Source: Pholiota molesta (Eukaryota > Basidiomycota > Agaricomycetes > Agaricales > Strophariaceae). From it: a stretch of DNA of 64,000 nt. Shown piece by piece: positions 24,885 to 35,831 of this stretch (the first letter of the stretch is position 1; every line of letters begins with the position of its first letter). The notes under the pieces are model-generated. The model saw only the letters and a list, made by a program, of their open reading frames with translations, ran no database searches and was not told the origin of the DNA. Location: positions 248,001 through 312,000 of the forward strand of contig JACGCK010000024.1 in NCBI GenBank assembly GCA_014925825.1, read 5' to 3'. The translations under genes and the position numbers were made by a program.

Positions 24885-25465
24885 AAACATAACGATGTAC
24901 GCATTCGGACGGCACACCTTATCTTGTGATTCCTAACCTTGGCATTTTTCGATATCCAAAATCCGACCCGCCTATTTGAGCCATTACGCGTCCGAGCGGC
25001 AGAATGTGAATCAACGGTGATCAATTGATCGCTGGAAATGGAAACCTGTATGCCAAATGCGGACATTGTGCAATGTGTCGCAGTGCGGCATTGGATAAGG
25101 CGGTGATTGTTTAGAATATAGTGGGTTTTAGTGGGATCGAAATATATTTTCCCAGAAGCCTGGAACTTGTGTATATCGAACGTCCGTGTTACCATACATG
25201 CTCAGACCGTTCGCTTTGCAATTAAAGTCGGAGGAGCCTGGATTGGTGTGTTACCTTTCAAGCGGCATGCTGCTCATTTTCGTCCCAAGTCTTGCTAATG
25301 TTATTATCGTCAAATCTGGTTTTATGATAACGCGCCGATCTTCGTGTTTGTGCATTACTAAAGCGGTTACGCGTCCGAGCTGCAGACGGCTATTCATAGA
25401 GCGAAACCACGAGTGGTACGTTGTACGCCAAATGCGGTTGATGTTCATAAACAGTGTACAGTTCA
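24885..25465 (+). repeat. ~600-bp diverged direct repeat, copy 2
   Basis: Partner of 22255-22850. It carries the blocks GCATTCGGACGGCACACC, ACGCGTCCGAGCGGCAG and ACGCGTCCGAGCTGCAG and the GGAAACCTGTATGCCAAATG block. It lies upstream of RTA1-like gene B. Confidence 0.65.
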
Positions 25466-27098
25466 TCTAGACTCTATAAATATGGTCAACGCATGAGGGT
25501 CAGGAAGTCTTTGGAGACCTAGATTCAAAGGAGGCAACTACTCACAACGTTCCATCGACATCCAAGTTTCCAACGAGCATACGCAATTGATACGCAGTGG
25601 CCGATGCCCAATGCGCAACGGCTACAGCCAACATGGTCCTGTCCTCAACATGGTCCTTTCCTCAGCCCCCAGGTTTGCATCCTCCATACCACCGGCGCGA
25701 TGCTACATCGCAGCTCCCGGCAGCCGCGCTCAGTGAAGGTGAGTCGTGACATCCTACGTACAATAACCAGGTGGCAATCTTGTCGATAGATAGGTCATTC
25801 AGAGAGAGCTGATTGCGAAAGGCCTACGTAAGGATAAAAACATTCAGCAGAATCTGAGTGCCTGCAGCGCTGGTCAGATGGCCACTGTCTAGTCCTAACA
25901 AGTTTAGAAGCCCACCTAGATGAAAGTTGAATGCGATATCATCCTATGGTAATGCATTAACCGCTCTCATGGCGGTTCCGCCAAGCTGTGGTTGAAGATT
26001 CCAGTGGGCGGCCAATATCCTGGATGAGGGTATCATGAACCATCTAGCGTTGAGGGTGTCTAGGAGGACTACTTACAAGAGCTTCTCTCAAATTGGGACG
26101 GGTATGTCGTCGTCGGCCAGGAGGCGTTAGCCATTCCTGCAGCTTGACAACAACGAATTTGATATGGCGGTGGCATCTACGGAAGACTGAATCAATTCAG
26201 ATGCCCAGCTGGCATTCGTCCACCGATCAAATTCGTTGAGCTTTGATTCACACCTCTGTGGCAATGGTTCTGGAGAGTAGCGCCATGAGCATGGCTGTGG
26301 GTTTCGCATAGGCAATTCCTTCCGGGAGCGCGTCACTGTCGTCCTGGCGGCCGTGGTCATCCTGGACCTCACTGACCCAACTGCTGGAAATGCTCAGTCA
26401 ATTGGCTCTAGCAGCACGGTGTCGTCATTGTGATTGGCATACTCACCGACGAAGTCCTCTGACGACACATCATCGCCATCGTGGTCTATGCTGTGAAAGG
26501 TCCCGAATATCCATCTTTGCTCTGTCTCCCACTCGGAATCACTCGCCCATTTACCATTGATGGAAAATGTTCGATCCTTGCTCGTTGCTTGCTCGCAACC
26601 ATGGGGCGCTCTGGCGTGAGCGCTGGCGTGACTGCGTAATTAACCTGTAGTTCTAGGAGAGCACCGTCCTCGCCCTCTCCATTGTTGTCGCTGTCGGTTC
26701 CTCATCTGGTACGTCCAGCGATGGGCGCACCATTGTTAAATAGTGCCGCACGAAGTCGTTCCGACCTGACAGGCCATGCTTTCATGTTATGGAAACTGAG
26801 TTCACCGAGGAGGCTATGGAGTTGTAGATGCATTCGAGATGTTATGAACGTTGTCGAGGAATCATGTTGAATCTCGCAGCGTGTCAGTTTTTCCGGCGGA
26901 AATGACGTAATATGCTTGATCCCACTGTCGATGCCAAACAATCAAACATATTGGCCTGGTTTCTTCAGGTTTCTTTTTTGGATTTCTTGTGTTTCCATAA
27001 GTTTCTCTTCACCTTCATCTCACTTTGGCGTCGCGAATGTTCTGAGATACGCTGTGGACGATTAAACTCTTATTTAGCGCCTCAAGCTCACAGCTGGA
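25466..27098. other. Intergenic, no gene recognised
   Basis: A 1.6-kb stretch with only short open frames. An 81-codon minus-strand frame at 26127-26372 has no family features or splice support. Pyrimidine-rich DNA before 27099 is probably the leader of the HUA1-like gene. Confidence 0.5.
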
Positions 27099-28526
27099 AT
27101 GGCGACCTTCAGCGCATCATCCAAGAATCCGTTCCGCTCAAATGCGCCGCCGCCAAACGTTACCGGGGCCAGTGGTGCGCAGGCCAACTCGACAGCGCCT
27201 GGGCAGTCCACAACTAGCCCACCGCCTACCTTATCAGCGTCTGTTACTGCACCGCAGGCCCAAACCCCCCCACCACGGCTTGCAGCAGATGACTTTGCTG
27301 TCGAAGAGCCTCCACCATACACCGCGCGGCCATCTCCCATGGCCGGTGAGACGATTATCGAACAGGGGCCTCGCCGACCTTTCCAGCCTGTGCCCTCGCC
27401 ACAACAACCTCAAGTAGCGCCTACTCCGACGGGCAGCTCGTATTTCTCCTCCCCGGGCCCACCGAGTAGCCCGGGGCGATCGGGCGGCCTGCTTCAGCAC
27501 CTGTCCAACTCGTTGAACAACGTCGTGGACATCATCAACGCCAACACGTCGCAGGGTACCATGAGCGGCCGCTATGCTCCCGGTGCGCAGCAGCAGCATC
27601 CCGGCTGGTCAGGCTACCCTGGGCGGCAGACACAGCCCCCCACGCCGTACGCACCGCCCGCGCATCCGCCCCCGAGCAGCAGCAGCCTGCGCGTGGCGCC
27701 GCCGCCACGGCACCCTTCGTCGCCCGCACGCTCGGTATCGCCCTCCGCCTCGTCGGAATTTGCACGCGATTTCTACGCGGCCGGCGCAGCAGAGCCGGCC
27801 GCACAGCCTGGATACGCACCGCCGCCTGGACCGCCACCGCCGCCGCCACGCCCGCCGCCCGGTCCTCTTGGGCATTCGACGCCGACCCCGTCTGCCCCTT
27901 CCGAATTTGCGCGCGACTTCTACGCTGCTGGTCCAAGTGAGCCGCCAATTCCGGATGACGGGCGGCCGACGACGTCTCCCGTCGTTGGGCATCCGCTGCT
28001 AAAAGACGGCAAGATCCTGGTCTACCCAAAACGACACGAGTGCGACAAATGTATGTCCGTTTTCTGTGTTTGAAGTTCTGTCGTCTCATCTCCGCGCGCA
28101 GGCCACAACGTCGGGTACAAAGGCTCCGACCCGCAGCGGCCGTGCAAGAAGTGCTGGAACAGGTACGCCAAGCCGTACGCCGGCCCCATCGCGTACTCCT
28201 TCGCCAACACCACCCCCGACGCCAACTTCCAACGGCCCCTTCCCTCCCTCCCACCGCCCCGGCCTCCAGCCACGCCCTTCGCCGCGCCGCAACCCCACTT
28301 CGCTGCGGCGCCGCGCGGCGGGGGCGGGTTCTATTCGCCGCCCGCGTCCGTACATCCGATGGGGTTCGGGCGCCCGCCGCCGGGGGCGGTGGTGTACACC
28401 GCGGGGGATCCGCGGATCGGGGGGCGGCTGTGTTGGCGGTGTGAGGGGCGGGGGAGCACGAGCTTCTTGATTCTGGACCGGATTACCTGTGAGATGTGTG
28501 GAGGGATCGGGCGGACGTTTGATTAG
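27099..28526 (+). CDS. HUA1: HUA1-like proline-rich protein with C-terminal zinc-binding CxxC repeats
   Basis: Two exons (27099-28050, 28102-28526) encode 458 residues. The first ~300 are low-complexity, rich in Pro/Ser/Ala, with a PPPY motif (EEPPPYTARP) of the kind bound by WW domains of Rsp5/NEDD4 ubiquitin ligases. A repeated motif SEFARDFYAAG occurs twice, about 60 residues apart. The C-terminal part has a CDKC...PCKKC pair and then GDPRIGGRLCWRCEGRG with a second CEMCGGIGRTFD, four-cysteine arrangements suggestive of zinc binding. The order PPxY / CxxC / 'GDPR.GG.lC..C.G.G....C..C.GiGR' corresponds to yeast Hua1, a cytoplasmic protein linked to actin patches and ubiquitin-ligase binding. 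Assignment rests on the C-terminal motif; the function in this fungus is inferred. Confidence 0.75.
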
Positions 28527-29457
28527 GGTGTGTGGGTTTTGTTTCTGGGTTTTTTGCTGCTCGTTTGAACGCTGTGTTTTTTGTTATCGTTTTTATGTTT
28601 GTCTCGAGTTTCCTTGGCGAGCTTGGATGCTTTGGGATGTTGCTATGTATTCTATGTATTTATACATCACACACTACACTCGCATTGTATGTACGTACGC
28701 TCTACTGTACTTGTTTACCTGTACTCATTTACTATCTTACTGTGCCAATACGTTGGTGAGTACTGTCCATTGGCTCCCTGTTATTTCCTCTAGGTCTACC
28801 GTCATCAGTTCTGGGTCAGCTATAATCCATTGCTAATGGGCACTGACTACCGAGTACTGAGCCTGAGCTCTCCCATAGCTTTCTCGATTACTTCGTACCC
28901 CAACACCCTTCCGATCTTCACGCGTTGAACTACCTAAAGCGCAGCCAACGGCGTTGACCTGCAAGCTGCATACCCAGATACGCCATCGGAGTTCCGCACA
29001 TGGCACACCCATCTCATGAGCAGGATGGCCATCAATTCGAACCCTTCTGCCGCTCGAACGCGCATTCGCTTGGGGCATGCTGGTATGTACGAGGCAGCTT
29101 TTGAAGAGTAACATTACGAAAACATGCACATAGGCGATGGAAGAAGTCTGCCGCGCGAACGCGCGTCCCATCCAGACCGTCCCGGCAGATGATTACGGCT
29201 ATTTTAAGTGGAAGGAGGACTGCGAATGAGCGGCGACGCACCAGCATGCCAGCAGAGGTTCTTGAAGATTTCGAATCCTCAGAAAGGCTTGGTAAGAGTT
29301 GGTAAAGGATTAGCTGCCCTTCCTCGGCGCGGAAATGGGAGTCGTAATATTATCCACCAGTACGATCCCTTTGTATAAAAGACCTAGCTAGAATACTTCG
29401 ATTTTAAGAAAAAGCTACCTGCTCCACCCACTACCGCTAGCAACTAGCTCCACCGAA
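28527..29457. other. Intergenic, no gene recognised
   Basis: T-rich 3' flank of the HUA1-like gene, then unassigned DNA. TATAAAA at 29374-29380 lies about 80 bp before the aldo/keto reductase 2 start. Confidence 0.55.
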
Positions 29458-30958
29458 ATGTCCTCTACCTCTGCCGATACTTCTACTGCTCCGCCGCCCC
29501 TTGCGCGCTACCGTCTGCTATCGTCCAGAGCCGGTGTCCATGTCTCGCCTATTCAGCTGGGCGCCATGAGCATCGGCGACAAGTGGGCGGAACTGGGGCT
29601 GGGGTCGATGGACAAGGCATCGAGCTTCAAGCTTTTGGATGCGTATTTCGACCTGGGCGGCAACTTCATCGACACCGCGAATAACTAGTAAGCAGCGTTC
29701 AGTGAGGCCTTGCAAAGGATCGATCATCAACTTCGTGAGCTAAAAATAATTTTGGTTTTGTTGCACTGCAGCCAGGACGGCTCCTCTGAACGCTTCATTG
29801 GCGAATGGGCGGAGAAGCGGGGTATTCGCGATAAGCTTTTTATTGCTACCAAGGCACGTCTATTACTCGCCTTCCGCTATAATTGAACCCACTTATATCG
29901 ATTCACGCAGTACTCTACACGCACATCCACGATCCGAATCACAATGTGCTCTTCGTGGGCAACGGCTCCAAGTCTCTCCGCGTGGCCGTGAAGTGGTCCT
30001 TGAAGAATCTGCGAACGGACTACATCGACCTCCTCTATGTCCATTTCTGGGAATGGAGCACATCCATCGAAGAAGTCATGCAGTCATTGCATAGCCTGGT
30101 GCAGCAAGGAACGGTCCTTTATCTGGTGCGCTTGGTCACGTCGAATTAATTGATCTTGACGGCTCAAGGCTGTTTTATAGGGCGCCTCTGACATGCCGTC
30201 GTGGGTCGTCGCCAAAGCCAATCAGTACGCGCGCGATCACGCGCTAACGCCCTTCGTCATCTACCAAGGCCTCTGGAACGTTATGGACCGCTCGTTCGAG
30301 CGCGAGATCATTCCGATGGCGCGCTCGGAGGGAATGGCGCTCGCGCCTTGGAACGTTATCGCTGGCGGCAAGTTGCGCACGGATGAAGAGGAAGAGAAGC
30401 GCGCGGCCACGGGGGAAAAGGGGCGTGTGGTCTTTGGCGACTGGCGCCGCACGGAAGAGGAGATCAAGATGAGTAAAGCGCTCGAGAAGGTGGCGAAGGA
30501 GGTCGGGGCGAAGCATATCACCTCTAGTGCGTCTCTCCATTCTCAAATGAAAAATAGTCGTACTTATGGAACACATTATGGGATCGTTCAGTTGCTATTG
30601 CGTACCTGATGCACAAGACCACTTTTGTCTTTCCACTCGTCGGAGGCAGAAAGGTTGAGCATTTGGTCGCTAATCTCGAGGCTCTCGACATAGAGCTGAC
30701 TGACGAGCACATCGCATACCTCGAGGGCATCGTTCCTTTCAATCCGGGCTTCCCGGCCAGTATCATCGTGAGTTTCCATTCTGGCATCTTCATACTTTCA
30801 TTCCGAGTATTGATGCGAAATATTTGGCATAGGGTACTGAGAGAGCTGCGAGCCAACAACTCTTCAGTTCTGATTTCAAAGGAAACCGACTGACGAAACC
30901 AGCTCCTGGAAAGGAATCATTTTTAGTGATGTTTTATCGTCGGCTACTCCAAAATTAA
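29458..30958 (+). CDS. Aldo/keto reductase, aryl-alcohol dehydrogenase type (copy 2)
   Basis: Six exons matching those of copy 1 (20691-22195), with very high similarity. The catalytic set is complete: FIDTANN followed by YQDGSSERF (Asp, Tyr), LFIATK (Lys) and LLYVHFWEW (His). The cofactor-binding end has [18 protein letters not shown] and [11 protein letters not shown], and the last exon ends [12 protein letters not shown]. The N-terminus carries a short Ser/Thr/Pro extension before [12 protein letters not shown] that differs from copy 1. The pair is divergent and about 7.3 kb apart, so it arose by inverted or dispersed duplication rather than simple tandem copying. It is probably NADPH-dependent and acts on aromatic or aliphatic aldehydes in the cytosol. 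Confidence 0.87.
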
Positions 30959-31539
30959 CTACAAGGTGACGCGGTGACGTATACTAGAATGTAGGTAGAA
31001 CAGGTGGGTAGTACCCGGTATTTTTGTACCCATCCCTGTAACTGGTTGCCCCAGGTGCTTGCTGATCAATACACGGAAATTCCTAGTCGGCTAACAAACT
31101 GAGCGCCGTGCAGAACATCTTGAGATTTAAACCAGTTGAGGTCATTGGTCAGCGAAAGGAAGGCAGGCCTGACGCCATCCGGCTTCTCGGACATCCAGCA
31201 CCCCGTCGGGTGCGCGCAAGTCTCGATGACCGATTTGTTTACGTGCAGGAGTACCGGGACGAATTTGCTCGCCTGAGGCTGCTCGTCCGCGGCTCCAGCA
31301 GGACCCCCATCGTCTTCGACCTCAGGATCTTTGCATTTCCTTTACCCTTAGACGTACGCGAGATGACAGTTTTGCGAACACGTTTCGCAGGCCCCCGCAT
31401 CAATAAACCTACCTTGGACAAAACCAATAACCTGTATGTACTAGTTTGCGAATAAATACAACATAATGCTTACCTCGCTGATAAGTTTTTTCTTTTTTAG
31501 ATGAGCTTTATAAATGACTACTACACAGACCCGAGTTAC
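30959..31539. other. Intergenic, no gene recognised
   Basis: Short open frames exist on both strands (plus 31108-31455, 115 codons), with no recognisable family and no splice-linked partner exon. It lies between convergent genes. Confidence 0.5.
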
Positions 31540-33035
31540 TTATTCGAGAGTGAACCAAGGATGAGAAACGACCTCGCTTATGTTAATCCTTTCCTGTGGC
31601 AGATATCGCAACATCTTCTCGAGCAAATCGCGTAAAAGTTGAATTTCGACGCCGTCCAACCTGGTTCCAGGTCTTTCAATCATCGGCCCATCGGTCCCAG
31701 TCGCAGGGGGCATGTCTCCACTACCAATGCTCGCCAACTTTTGCTCGATCGATGTTTTTTCTGCAGGCAGCAGCGTCTGTTGACGTTCTCGCTCCTTCGG
31801 CATCCCATCCTCATCAAACCACAGGTGGCGGTTCTCAAACGCGCCCCACCAAGGCTCTGGCAGCTTCCCGAGCGTTGCTACAATCTCCTTGAGTATCTCA
31901 TCGGGCCCTCCAATGAAGACCTCGAAAAGTGGAAATCCAGCACGAATTTCAAAGATGGTACAAGCCAAGGCCCAAATATCGGATGACATGTCCATCTTTC
32001 CGTCGAAGCGAGCTTCCGGGGACAGGTAGTGGGGAATAGTCGCGGGCTCGTAGTTTGTCGGAGGGTGTGAACTGGGAAAGGATTGGCCGAAGTCGATGAG
32101 AAGAGCATCTTCTTTGAGGAAGGCGGCGTTGGTCAGATGTGCATTGTCGATGGGTGCGAATAGTCGAGCCGGTAGGGAAGGCCCTAGGGGACTGTGCGTG
32201 CGCGTTACAACTTCCTCGGTCTCGGGCTCGCCAAAGTTCATGTACACATCACTATCTGACCAATTTTTGACGTTGTCAGCGACCCGAAAGAGGATATTGG
32301 AGGTTGTAAGGTCTAGGTAAGGTTTATGTCAGGTGTTACTGCTCCTCCGCCCAAAAGTTGGCACGAACCTCCATGGACGAAGCCAGCAGAGTGCATAAGT
32401 TCCACCACCCCAACTACCTGCCTGGCTACTTTCCTAGCAAGATCGCGCCGTAGGCGTCTGCTTCCGATCACTCTGCCAGGGGAATCCGACATGGATAAAA
32501 TGCTAGGTCCAGCAAGTTCAGAGACGAAACAGAAATGCGACCCATTCGGCCCATTTTCTATGAAATGGTCTTCGATGATTTGCATATTTGCAGAAGGGAC
32601 TGGATCTTGCGCTCGGATATAGTCGACGACTTTCCGGGGGACGACTAACTCTGGGATTTCGTCGACAGGCTTCAATGATACATTGGCGCGCATGACTTTG
32701 AGAGTTACGAGTTTTCCAGTTTGATTTCGAGCAAGCCATATAGTCGAAGACCCTCCAAATCCCAGTTTGTGGATAATTCTGTAGCGATCTTGGGCAAGGG
32801 TGTCGCCAATCACAACAGGATGGAAGCCAGTAGGCTTGTAGTCCTCGATGTTTTCAACATTGTCCAGTCGCGAAGGTCGAAAGCGTGCCGAAACCATTGA
32901 ACTAACAGAACTCGTTGAACAAAGTCGGATCATCAGTTGACAATGTACTGGCCTGACTCGAAGGAGCACCATATGCAGCGCGGGTGTTGGCGGTGGTGGC
33001 GAATCAAGCTCGCTTTCATGGGAACGATGACACAT
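31540..33035 (-). CDS. SRPK-like protein kinase with HGD catalytic loop
   Basis: Two main exons encode a Ser/Thr kinase of the fungal SRPK-related type. Near the N-terminus are EDYKPTGFHPVVIGDTL, the glycine loop LGFGGSSTIWLARN, and the ATP lysine in LVTLKVMRA. The catalytic loop, restored across the intron near 32290-32345, reads FVHGDLTTSNIL. The metal-binding motif is IDFGQS, the activation segment ends TIPHYLSPEA (APE equivalent), then DIWALACTIFEI and EVVSHPWFTLE. As in SRPKs the catalytic lobe is split by an insertion after the catalytic loop. Replacement of the usual HRD by HGD is frequent in fungal expansions of this family, and the Asp is retained, so activity is plausible. The start at 33035 is uncertain; Met at 32972 would remove a Pro-rich stretch. 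The substrate is unknown. Confidence 0.82.
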
Positions 33036-33196
33036 GAGTCATTGACATGAAGCATTCCGCCGGATTACATAAGGCACGCTATCACGAGGGGCAATCAGCT
33101 CAAGAGCGTCACTTCCTCTTTTAGAGGGACGGTCACCGGCCTATGATTGATCGACTCATCATCAAAGCTCACGTAATATCGGAGTCTGCCTACGGG

Positions 33197-33507
33197 TACG
33201 GTGTTCGAGAACCGCAAGGCTCACTCGACATTCGGTTTTGCGCTTCACTCAGCCGAGTCACATGCGACTTCGCTTATCATCTTTTCCCACCTCCACTTAC
33301 CACCCTCTATCCTCTTTTCAGCCGTTCTGTAAGGACAACATAATCTGTCTAGACCTAGTACGAGCAAAAAATGATCATATTAATATTTTATTGAAGCATC
33401 CGACACTGAAGAAAGCAAAAGAGGCATTTGGCGCAGCGTACAAGTCGATTTCCCACGACTTCGTTGCCCGCACTCGAGCTTGAAGAGTGCGCGAAATGTG
33501 CACCACT
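33197..33507 (+). repeat. Left inverted arm (~310 bp)
   Basis: Reverse complement of 35522-35831. The few differences include A/G near 33281 and A/G near 33299, with more mismatches in the last ~15 bp. It contains an inward-facing 81-codon frame (33238-33483) with HPTLKKAKEAFGAAYKSIS near its end. Confidence 0.85.
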
Positions 33508-33596
33508 GCTAATAGGACTTTGTTTGGTTGAGCGCAAAAGATACTGCCAGACATAAGGAACAGCATAGCTAGAGCGCTGAAGAGCGGCGTCGTACT

Positions 33597-34127
33597 TTAC
33601 ATGTGATATTGCAGTGGCTGCGCAGCTTTGGGTCCCGGACGTGACCGCTGTGGTGTGTGCGTGTTCAATTGCGGTATCTGAGTGTTTGTAAAAATCGCAA
33701 TGAGAGCCAAAACGCCAAGGAGAACGTCTGCCTACAGTACATTATTTGTTTGATTTTCATCATAGTATTGCTATAGTTTAGAACTTCCGTTGCAAGAGAG
33801 AGCTTCACCCTCCTTGGCTGAGCAATAAAGGTATAGGGCATTGCTGAAGTACGGGGCTCTATGAATTCGCATTTAGCACAATTAACACACAACGGCGATG
33901 ATGCAGGTAGACCCAGCGCGAACTCACTTGAAGGTAAAATCCGCTTCAACATCGCATTCCCACATCTTCTCCAATAGTACGTGATGACGATAAAATAAGA
34001 CAGCTGTACATCCCAATAATATTCCTGCCATAATTTTCCAAACATCAGCATTTTTTGGCGCCCAATATTTGCTTGTGGTTGGATGTAAGATACTGGTGCT
34101 TACTGGTGGCGTAGCGGTCGCCCCCAC
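33597..34127 (-). CDS. Partial membrane-protein-like exons inside the inverted-arm element
   Basis: The minus strand holds an exon-like frame beginning after an acceptor near 34135 (ATATPPVSTS, then GILLGCTAVLFYRHHVLLEK) and ending at a plausible donor near 33927. A downstream frame contains DVLLGVLALIAIFTN, a possible membrane helix, and stops at 33597-33599. No ATG start is visible for the first exon, and the joining exon is uncertain: two alternative frames stay open. I do not recognise the family. It may be a truncated gene or a decayed one. Confidence 0.25.
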
Positions 34128-34276
34128 AGTCTGCTAAGTAGCTTCATCGGTTTGTGATGCAGATAAATATCAGTAGCGAGGAACAATTATTGCCGCGCAT
34201 CCAATTCGTATATAAGTTCAACAGAGAAATGTGTAGAACGTCTCAATTCATAACACACTTTTATGGAACTACTACA

Positions 34277-34854
34277 ATGGTCGCTACTTCTAATTTCTCT
34301 CTCGTTCTGGTTGCTGTCAGCACCGATGTTATGGCCTTGGACTTCAACCATCGTTTTTGTGAGCTCTGGAGACACCCCAGGGCTTCGATACACATGATGA
34401 TTTTATTCCGGACAGATGAAAATAGAGGATACGACCACAACTCTTCTGGTGAGGACACGTACCCTCTCAACAGTCTCGCCCCGTACGTCCGCCTTCGGTC
34501 TCACAATGTACGTTCGCTGCGTTGACGGGTGTTGAAGGTTGTCGGGCAGTAGCGGCGTATGCCTCAGTGCGCCTACTGGTATTAATTGGAATCGTCTCGA
34601 GGTCGATAACAACCTGAGTGGTGAACAATGTAAGTGCGTTGCTCTTCTTTGTGGTGCGCTTTTCTGAGGAGAGTGTGAACGGCGTAGTTGGGCTCATCAT
34701 GTTCTGCAATGTTTACTGCGCGGGCGATAGTAGTGGCGCGCAGACGGGTACGTATTGCTATGCGCCTGCTCCTAAGTGAGTTTGCCTTGAATGGGTGTTG
34801 TGTATGTTGCTAAACGACATGGAATGTGGAAGCTGTGCTATCGGATCCTTGTAA
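34277..34854 (+). CDS. Probable small secreted cysteine-containing protein carried by the element
   Basis: Five exons (34277-34358, 34416-34482, 34538-34629, 34688-34775, 34833-34854) joined over four GT-AG introns of 55-58 bp keep one frame and give about 116 residues. The consistency of intron length and phase is the main support. The N-terminus has a hydrophobic leader (NFSLVLVAVSTDVMA). The mature part holds five cysteines (GVCLSAP, MFCNVYC, TYCYAP, NCAIGSL), the second and third spaced C-x3-C. An alternative last splice at GTAAGT (34852) would add a short exon ending ITVPFL at 34913. I recognise no family; spacing is loosely like small fungal secreted proteins with a crystallin-like fold, but this is not secure. 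Confidence 0.45.
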
Positions 34855-34949
34855 GTGCGTTCTGTAATGGTGTGCTGATGGAGAGGATTAGCATTACCGT
34901 TCCCTTCTTGTGAAGGGCTTAATTTTCTGGCATGGCTCTATGTTCCCAA

Positions 34950-35470
34950 TTAATTACTACTTCCGAATGTACTTAGCGTTCGCATGTCTCTGAATCTATC
35001 GTCGAAATAACATATCGATGTTCGAATAAAAAGTTCAATACTAATACTACCCGTGATGTAAATTAAATTCCTGCCACGGCCCTCAATTTTCGCTGCAGAA
35101 AGTAAACCAGGCGATGTGCGTGCGCCTTGCGCATGAGTGTGCGAGCACTCCGAGAGCTTAGATAGACTCAAAAACCAATTAATTGAAATCTTCAATGAAG
35201 TTATGGACAAAATGCCGAGGAAATAGGACCGATCGTACTTTCTGCAGTTTGGATCCGTTGAGACAGTTACTGACCAGAACTGGATACTAAGGCTGGCTGG
35301 AAGTTGTTTCGTCAAATGATGGAACATGCTGTACAACACAATTAAATAAACCAAAGAGGCGGCTAGTAGCCAGAGATCTGTTATACTTAGCGCTATGGCG
35401 GTCATGACTAATGTAGCTACATTCTGGCAAATGTATATGAGCTTCACACACTTCAGTAATTTTCTCGAGT
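34950..35470 (-). CDS. Membrane-protein-like exon inside the element, family unknown
   Basis: An open frame entered after an acceptor near 35490 encodes IYICQNVATLVMTAIALSI and LWLLAASLVYLIVLYSMFHH, two strong membrane helices, then reaches a GTCAGT donor near 35270. Continuation beyond it is uncertain; a frame with RSYFLGILSITSLKISIN follows. No start codon with support is visible. It may be part of a multi-pass protein now incomplete within the element. Confidence 0.25.
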
Positions 35471-35521
35471 AGATAATACGTCCATATATCTATCTGAATG
35501 GTTCTCGAAGGCCGCTATACC

Positions 35522-35831
35522 GTGCTGCACACTTCGCGCACTCTTCAAGCTCGAGTGCGGGCAACGAAGTCGTGGGAAATCGACTTGTACGCTGCGCCAA
35601 ATGCCTCTTTTGCTTTCTTCAGTGTCGGATGCTTCAATAAAATATTAATATGATCATTTTTTGCTCGTACTAGGTCTAGACAGATTATGTTGTCCTTACA
35701 GAACGGCTGAAAAGAGGATAGAGGGTGGCAAGTGGAGGTGGGAAAAGACGATAAGCGAAGTCGCATGTGACTCGGCTGAGTGAAGCGCAAAACCGAATGT
35801 CGAGTGAGCCTTGCGGTTCTCGAACACCGTA
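35522..35831 (-). repeat. Right inverted arm (~310 bp)
   Basis: Reverse complement of the left arm 33197-33507. Its inward-facing frame (35790-35545) encodes the same 81-residue peptide with one Tyr-to-Cys change. Confidence 0.85.

Noticed and set aside
22255..25465. LTRs of a retroelement
   Set aside because: The two direct repeats are diverged, lack TG...CA ends and polymerase genes, and enclose only an RTA1-like host gene.
27535..28254. 239-codon minus-strand frame opposite the HUA1-like gene
   Set aside because: Arg/Ala-rich shadow of a GC-rich coding exon; the plus strand has recognisable motifs and a good splice junction.
33197..35831. LTR retrotransposon or mating-type-like inversion
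   Set aside because: The arms are inverted, not direct, and no reverse transcriptase, integrase, homeodomain or pheromone-receptor sequence was found between them.
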